This document shows positions 59,762 through 64,000 of a stretch of 64,000 bases of DNA, piece by piece. The notes under the pieces were generated by a model, which worked only from the letters and a program-made list of their open reading frames with translations, was not told the origin of the DNA and ran no database searches. This DNA is from Silicimonas algicola. Its GTDB lineage: Bacteria > Pseudomonadota > Alphaproteobacteria > Rhodobacterales > Rhodobacteraceae. The position numbers and the translations under genes were made by a program. Numbering within the stretch: the first letter of the stretch is position 1; each line of letters starts with the position of its first letter. The stretch spans positions 368,171-432,170 of the forward strand of contig NZ_QGGV01000003.1 of assembly GCF_003148765.1 (NCBI RefSeq). Reading direction: 5' to 3'.

Positions 59762-60346
59762 ATGACTTACCAGACCAAGATCACCACCTCGCGCCTCGCC
59801 ATCCGCTCGGGGACCGCCGCCGACGCCCCCGTGCTGCGCCGGATCTTCGAGGAGGCCAGCTACGGCCTCTCGCAGCACCTCTGGGCCAAATCCTTTGCAG
59901 GCGAGGCCGACAGGGACAGCGCGATCCTCGAAAGGATGAGGCTCAAGATCGCCGACCCCGCCATGCGCTTCCGCATTGGCGAGATCGACGGTGTGCCTGC
60001 GGGCGGCCTTCTGAGCTATGAGAAGGACGCGACACTTGAGGACGCTGGCGACGCCGGGTCGCTAATCGGCGCCCTCATCGCGGCCGAGAACGAGCTCTGC
60101 GGCACGCACTACATCAATGCGCTGGCAGTCTTCCCCGAATTCCGGCGCCGGGGCGTTGCGCGGGCGCTGATCGAGGATGCGGCGGCCGGAGCGTGGCAGC
60201 CCCTGTCGCTGATCGCGGTTGACGTCAACGCGGCGGCGCTCGACTTCTACGCCTCCGTCGGATTCCGGCCCGTCGCACGCCACGCGATGGTCAAGGAGGA
60301 CTGGGACGGGGAAGGGGAGGCCTGGCTCTGCCTGCGCCGGCCATGA
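59762..60346 (+). CDS. GNAT family N-acetyltransferase
   Basis: 194-residue acetyltransferase. Starts TSRLAIRSGTAADAPVLRRI; the acetyl-CoA-binding motif is INALAVFPEFRRRGVARALIED (Q/RxxGxG/A form RRRGVA), followed by DVNAAALDFYASVGF. Length and the extra N-terminal part fit GNATs acting on small molecules. AGGAGA lies 8 nt before the ATG at 59762. Likely co-transcribed with the methyltransferase. Confidence 0.9.
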   Translation: MTYQTKITTSRLAIRSGTAADAPVLRRIFEEASYGLSQHLWAKSFAGEADRDSAILERMRLKIADPAMRFRIGEIDGVPAGGLLSYEKDATLEDAGDAGSLIGALIAAENELCGTHYINALAVFPEFRRRGVARALIEDAAAGAWQPLSLIAVDVNAAALDFYASVGFRPVARHAMVKEDWDGEGEAWLCLRRP

Positions 60347-60362
60347 GGCCTGCGTTTTCCGC

Positions 60363-60391
60363 TTGATAACCGCGCGGGATGGGACTATCTC
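60363..60391 (+). promoter_or_regulatory. rpsB promoter
   Basis: TTGATA (60363-60368), 17-nt spacer, TATCTC (60386-60391). This leaves a leader of about 110 nt before rpsB. The inverted repeat CCGCGCG/CGCGCGG (60370-60396) overlaps the promoter. Confidence 0.6.
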
Positions 60392-60397
60392 GCGCGG

Positions 60398-60511
60398 ACT
60401 TCACAGGCAGGGCTTGGGCCTTTCGGGGAGACATCCCGCAAGGTCCGCCGGTTGTCCCGGTTTCGGGATGAAACGCTCTGCCGAGGCGCAAACCGGAAAG
60501 GAACCTTGGAC
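60398..60511 (+). promoter_or_regulatory. Structured 5' leader of rpsB
   Basis: Within the leader CCGGTT (60448-60453) can pair with AACCGG (60491-60496) and encloses the small hairpin CCCG-gttt-CGGG (60456-60467). Ribosomal protein S2 is known to repress its own operon in other bacteria, and this fold, ending just before the AAGGA ribosome binding site, could be such a control element. This is inference. Confidence 0.4.
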
Positions 60512-61375
60512 ATGGCGCTCCCTGAATTCACTTTGCGTCAGCTTCTGGAAGCTGGCGTCCACTTCGGCCACCAGACGCAACGCTGGAACCCCCGCATGGG
60601 TCAGTTCATCTATGGCGAGCGGAACGGCATCCACATCCTCGACCTGACGCAGACCGTCCCGATGCTGGACCAGGCGCTGCACGTGATCCGCGAGACCGTC
60701 GCGCGCGGCGGCCGCATCCTGTTCGTGGGCACCAAGCGGCAGGCGCAGAAGCCCGTCGCCGACGCGGCCGAGCGCTGCGCCCAGTATTACGTCAACCACC
60801 GCTGGCTTGGCGGAATGCTGACCAACTGGAAGACCATCAGCCAGCGCATCGGTCACCTCAAGCAGGTCGACGAGCGGATGGACCAGGGCGCCGAGGGCCT
60901 GACCAAGAAAGAGCGTCTTGGCATGGAACGCGACCAGGCGAAGCTTCAGGCCTCGCTCGGCGGCATCCGCGAGATGGGCGGCCTTCCTGATCTTCTCTTC
61001 ATCATCGACGTGAGCAAGGAAGACCTGGCCATCGCCGAAGCCAAGAAGCTGGGCATCCCGGTCGTGGCGATTGTCGACACCAACTGCTCGCCCGACGGCG
61101 TGGACTACATCATTCCGGGCAACGACGACGCGGCGCGTGCGATCGCACTTTACTGCGACCTCGTCAGCCGTGCAGCCCTTGACGGCATGACGGCGCAGCT
61201 TGGCGCCGCCGGTGTCGATGTGGGCGCTCTCGAGGAAACGACGGAAGAAGACCTTGGTGACGACGCGGCGACCGAAGCCGATGCCGGCGTCGAGGTCGGC
61301 AAGGCCTCGACAGAGACCGTGTCGGACGACGCCATCGCCAAGGACGCGCCTTACGAGCTGGAAAACAAGGAGTAA
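60512..61375 (+). CDS. rpsB: 30S ribosomal protein S2
   Basis: 287 residues. [40 protein letters not shown] and [16 protein letters not shown] are diagnostic. Longer than the E. coli protein by an acidic C-terminal tail (about 230-287), usual in alphaproteobacteria. ATG 60512 with AAGGA upstream. Followed by tsf, the normal order. Confidence 0.98.
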   Translation: MALPEFTLRQLLEAGVHFGHQTQRWNPRMGQFIYGERNGIHILDLTQTVPMLDQALHVIRETVARGGRILFVGTKRQAQKPVADAAERCAQYYVNHRWLGGMLTNWKTISQRIGHLKQVDERMDQGAEGLTKKERLGMERDQAKLQASLGGIREMGGLPDLLFIIDVSKEDLAIAEAKKLGIPVVAIVDTNCSPDGVDYIIPGNDDAARAIALYCDLVSRAALDGMTAQLGAAGVDVGALEETTEEDLGDDAATEADAGVEVGKASTETVSDDAIAKDAPYELENKE

Positions 61376-61395
61376 TCCTTGTCGCATTTCTGAGA

Positions 61396-61421
61396 CCGGA
61401 CGCGACCATTCTCGCGTCCGG
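61396..61421 (+). terminator. Hairpin between rpsB and tsf
   Basis: Perfect 10-bp stem CCGGACGCGA/TCGCGTCCGG with a 6-nt loop. It lacks a clear T-run, so it more likely tunes the rpsB:tsf ratio than ends all transcription. Confidence 0.6.
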
Positions 61422-61453
61422 ACCCTTATTCCATAGATCGAGGAGAGCCGAAG

Positions 61454-62332
61454 ATGGCGATCACCGCACAACAGGTGAAAGAGCTGCGCGAATTGAGCGG
61501 CGCCGGCATGATGGATGCCAAGAAGGCGCTGACCGAGACCGACGGCGACATGAACGCCGCGGTCGACTGGCTGCGGACCAAGGGCCTGTCGAAGGCCGAC
61601 AAGAAGGCCGGGCGCACCGCCGCCGAGGGCCTCGTGGCCGTCAAGACCTCGGGCAACACCGGCGTTGCCGTCGAGATCAACTCGGAAACCGACTTCGTCG
61701 CCAAGAACGACGAATTCCAGGGCATGGTCTCGAAGTTCGCCACCGCCGCGCTGAAAGCCGATGATGTCGAGGCGCTGAAGGCTGCCGACATCGACGGGAA
61801 ATCCGCTTCCGAGCGGCTGACCGATGCCATCGCCAAGATCGGCGAGAACATGACGATCCGCCGGATGACCAAGATCTCGGGCGACGCCGTGGCATCCTAT
61901 GTCCACAACGCCGCCGGTGACGGCATGGGCAAGATCGGCGTGCTGGTCGCGTATTCGGGTGGTGACGACGCCACCGCGCGTCAGATCGCAATGCACATCG
62001 CCGCCGTGAACCCGGCCGCGCTGAACGAGGCCGACATGGACCAGGCCGTGGTCGAGAAGGAACGCTCGATCCAGATCGACATCGCGCGCGAAAGCGGCAA
62101 GCCCGAGGCTGTCATCGAGAAGATGATCGTGGGCCGGATGAAGAAGTTCGTCGCCGAAGCGACGCTTCTGAACCAGGCCTTCGTCGTCAACCCGGACCTG
62201 ACCGTCGGCAAGGCGGCCGAGGCCGCGGGCATGACCGTGACGGGTTTCGTCCGCATGGAAGTCGGCGAAGGCATCGAGAAGAAGACCGAGGATTTCGCGG
62301 CCGAAGTCGCCAAGACGGCGCGCGGCGCCTGA
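61454..62332 (+). CDS. tsf: Elongation factor Ts
   Basis: 292-residue nucleotide exchange factor for EF-Tu. [40 protein letters not shown] and the TDFVAKN motif are diagnostic. Normal length. GAGGAGA precedes the ATG at 61454. Ends with a strong hairpin. Confidence 0.98.
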   Translation: MAITAQQVKELRELSGAGMMDAKKALTETDGDMNAAVDWLRTKGLSKADKKAGRTAAEGLVAVKTSGNTGVAVEINSETDFVAKNDEFQGMVSKFATAALKADDVEALKAADIDGKSASERLTDAIAKIGENMTIRRMTKISGDAVASYVHNAAGDGMGKIGVLVAYSGGDDATARQIAMHIAAVNPAALNEADMDQAVVEKERSIQIDIARESGKPEAVIEKMIVGRMKKFVAEATLLNQAFVVNPDLTVGKAAEAAGMTVTGFVRMEVGEGIEKKTEDFAAEVAKTARGA

Positions 62333-62344
62333 TCGCCCAAAAAA

Positions 62345-62374
62345 AGGCGGTGCCGCCGGGACGCGGCACCGCCT
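62345..62374. terminator. Terminator of the rpsB-tsf operon
   Basis: Perfect 12-bp stem AGGCGGTGCCGC/GCGGCACCGCCT with a 6-nt loop, 12 nt after tsf. The run of seven A just before it makes a T-run on the minus strand, so it could also stop transcripts coming from the right. Confidence 0.8.
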
Positions 62375-62771
62375 GACCACCATAACGCTCCCGGCACGCC
62401 GCCATTGGGGATGAGGTAAGGGGCGCACCTCGTACTCGTTCTCTGGAATGCCAGCCTCACGACGTGAATGCGCCGATCCGCCAGCTTCGGTTTCACCCGA
62501 TTCCTCCCGTCAATTGACCCGGCGCACACCGGGGTTCGGGAAGGCTGCGTTCCTTGGCTAGAATGCCATCACTCACGGAACGGCCGAATTATCTCCTAAA
62601 AGTTTCCCTATGGGAAGCCGGCACGAGATGGGGCGGGCGTAAACATTGCGTTCGCACATAAGTGTAGCCGGCACGCCACGGACTTTCATCGGCGTCGCAG
62701 TGCAAGGCACTGGGCTGACTGCCAAATCGCAATATTACATAATACCGATTATGCGCTTTAAAGCTAGACCA
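62375..62771. other. Intergenic region between tsf and phoB (397 nt)
   Basis: No gene recognised on either strand. The part 62720-62765 is notably AT-rich (CAATATTACATAATACCGAT and on). A GGAAC at 62577 has GTT at 20 nt, outside the stress-promoter spacing. It holds only the 3' side of phoB and tsf, so no strong promoter is expected. Confidence 0.4.
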
Positions 62772-63461
62772 TCAACCAAGCGCATATCCCGCACCCCTGA
62801 CCGTCCGCACCGGGTCTTCCCCGCCGTGGACGCAGAGCGCCTTCCGCAGCCGTCCGATGTGAACGTCGACCGTACGCGTGTCGACATAGATGTCCCGCCC
62901 CCAGACGCGGTCGAGAAGCTGTTCGCGCGACCAGACCCGTCCAGGCTTCTCCATGAAGGTCGACAGAAGCCGGAACTCGGTCGGCCCCAGCTTCACCGGC
63001 GCACCGGAACGCGTCACACGATGCGTCTCGGCGTCGAGAGCGATGTCCTCGAACTCCAACCGCTCGCCCACGGTCGCGGGCCGCGTGCGGCGCAACTGCG
63101 TGCGGACGCGCGCCATCAGCTCGATGACCGAGTACGGCTTCACGACGTAATCGTCCGCCCCGGTCTCGAGCCCCCTCACGCGGTCGGCCTCCTCGGCCCG
63201 CGCAGTTAACATAATCACGGGAATGGCCCGCGTGTCGTTTCGCGCCTTCAGCCGCCGGCAGACCTCGATGCCGGACACGCCCGGCAGCATCCAGTCCAGG
63301 ATGATGACGTCGGGCTGCGCCTCCTCGACGGCGATAAGGGCCTCGTCGCCGGTTTCGGCATGGGTGACGCCATAGCCCTCGGCCTGAAGGTTGTAGGCCA
63401 GCACCTCTCGCTGCGCGGGTTCGTCCTCGATCACCAGGACCATGGGCTGTTGCGCGGACAT
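62772..63461 (-). CDS. phoB: Phosphate regulon response regulator PhoB
   Basis: 229-residue OmpR-type regulator. Receiver domain: VLVIEDEPAQREVLAYNLQA, phospho-Asp in DVIILDWMLPGVSG, TARAEE and VVKPYS. Winged-helix DNA-binding domain: LGPTEFRLLSTFMEKPGRVW, SREQLLDRVWG and VDVHIGRLRKAL. Controls phosphate starvation genes. Lies 4 nt after phoU in the same direction. Confidence 0.96.
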   Translation of the reverse strand: MSAQQPMVLVIEDEPAQREVLAYNLQAEGYGVTHAETGDEALIAVEEAQPDVIILDWMLPGVSGIEVCRRLKARNDTRAIPVIMLTARAEEADRVRGLETGADDYVVKPYSVIELMARVRTQLRRTRPATVGERLEFEDIALDAETHRVTRSGAPVKLGPTEFRLLSTFMEKPGRVWSREQLLDRVWGRDIYVDTRTVDVHIGRLRKALCVHGGEDPVRTVRGAGYALG

Positions 63462-63465
63462 GGGT

Positions 63466-64000
63466 CTATTCCTCGGACACGTAGGCCGTCACGTCCTGCT
63501 TCTGACGGGACTCGTCGGGAAGCGCGCCGGTCACCAGATAGACCACCTGCTCGGCCATGTTGGTGACGTGGTCGCCCATCCGTTCGATGTTCTTGGCGAT
63601 GAAATGCAGGTGCATGCAGGGCGTGATGTTGCGCGGGTCTTCCATCATGAAGGTCAGAAGCTCGCGGAACAGCGCGTTGTAAAGCTGGTCCACGTCCTCG
63701 TCGCGCTGGATCACGTCGGCGGCGAGCGCCGCGTCGCGCTGGACATAGGCGTCAAGCGCATCCTTCAGCATCAGCTGCACCTCGCGCGCCATCTTGCGGA
63801 TCGACACCGACGCACTTCCCACGGGCGGCGTTTCGGCCAGAACCGTCGTCCGCTTGGCCATGTTCTTGGCATAGTCGCCGCAGCGCTCGAGGTTGGCGCT
63901 GATCTTGATGACCGTCATCACCGTGCGCAGGTCGCGCGCGGTCGGCGCGCGCAGCGCGATCACCCGCGTCGCCTCGGCGTTGACCTGCTCTTCCAGGGCG
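63466..64000 (-). CDS. phoU: Phosphate signalling protein PhoU (N-terminal end outside the window)
   Basis: The C-terminal 177 residues are present; the frame stays open to the window edge (ALEEQVNAEATRVIALRAPT), so the start lies beyond. PhoU helices: DLRTVMTVIKISANLERCGD and HFIAKNIERMGDHVTNMAEQ, each with the metal-binding E-x3-D pattern. PhoU links the Pst transporter to PhoR and dampens the Pho response. Followed by phoB after 4 nt, the usual pst-phoU-phoB order. Confidence 0.95.
   Translation of the reverse strand, partial: ALEEQVNAEATRVIALRAPTARDLRTVMTVIKISANLERCGDYAKNMAKRTTVLAETPPVGSASVSIRKMAREVQLMLKDALDAYVQRDAALAADVIQRDEDVDQLYNALFRELLTFMMEDPRNITPCMHLHFIAKNIERMGDHVTNMAEQVVYLVTGALPDESRQKQDVTAYVSEE

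Noticed and set aside
62577-62604. GGAAC ... GTT pair in the tsf-phoB spacer
   Set aside because: The spacer is 20 nt and no gene on that strand follows within reach, so it does not fit the promoter set.

Overview
The window looks like chromosome of a high-GC alphaproteobacterium of the order Rhodobacterales (Roseobacter/Rhodobacter type). This rests on family-level recognition of the proteins (TRAP transporter, heterotetrameric sarcosine oxidase, CcmI, DUF1289, PhoU-PhoB order), an alphaproteobacterial LexA box (GTTC-N7-GTTC) and a GC-rich intergenic repeat of a type I associate with this order. No rRNA, tRNA, CRISPR array, insertion sequence or prophage was seen.

Layout. 0-4.4 kb: 5' end of a short-chain dehydrogenase, a DctPQM TRAP transporter and an MFS permease. 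4.7-10.6 kb: a transglutaminase, two small hydrophilic proteins, then a tight operon of circularly permuted ATP-grasp, alpha-E protein, second transglutaminase and Anbu-type proteasome-like peptidase. 10.7-19.5 kb: a large chemoreceptor, YebC, MutL-RmuC, and ccmI-ruvX-DUF1289. 19.6-25.5 kb: sarcosine oxidase soxBDAG, interrupted between soxB and soxD by an independent small transcription unit. 25.5-29.7 kb: DUF924, iron-type superoxide dismutase, and an SOS-type operon of a radical SAM protein and a DUF4130-UdgX fusion. 29.7-36.7 kb: small stress-type proteins, RarD, LOG protein, LysM protein, LysR regulator and an ATM1-like ABC exporter. 36.8-42.8 kb: a cytochrome oxidase operon with fused subunits I and III and a subunit II cut by an in-frame TGA. 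42.8-52.7 kb: a stress island with an SDR, an orphan membrane anchor resembling that of PQQ glucose dehydrogenase, a redoxin, a BON-domain protein, two EF-hand exported proteins, and a CheB-CheR-PAS-HWE kinase (frameshifted) with a response regulator. 52.7-57.8 kb: Rieske ferredoxin, TIM-barrel isomerase, modABC, a possible structured RNA and a bare Hint domain. 57.9-64 kb: TetR with homocysteine methyltransferase and GNAT, rpsB-tsf, phoB and phoU (partial).

The most striking non-coding signal is a recurring promoter, GGAAC-N17-GTT (N18 in two cases). It was found ten times, each time upstream of and oriented toward a gene. It matches the EcfG general-stress sigma factor type and joins the small stress proteins, the redoxin/SDR/BON/EF-hand genes, the histidine kinase and probably the cytochrome oxidase operon into one putative regulon. 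The second theme is post-translational: the ATP-grasp/alpha-E/transglutaminase/Anbu operon is a predicted, still largely uncharacterised peptide-modification and proteolysis system. The third is DNA repair: a perfect LexA box sits inside a probably leaderless promoter of the radical SAM/UdgX operon.
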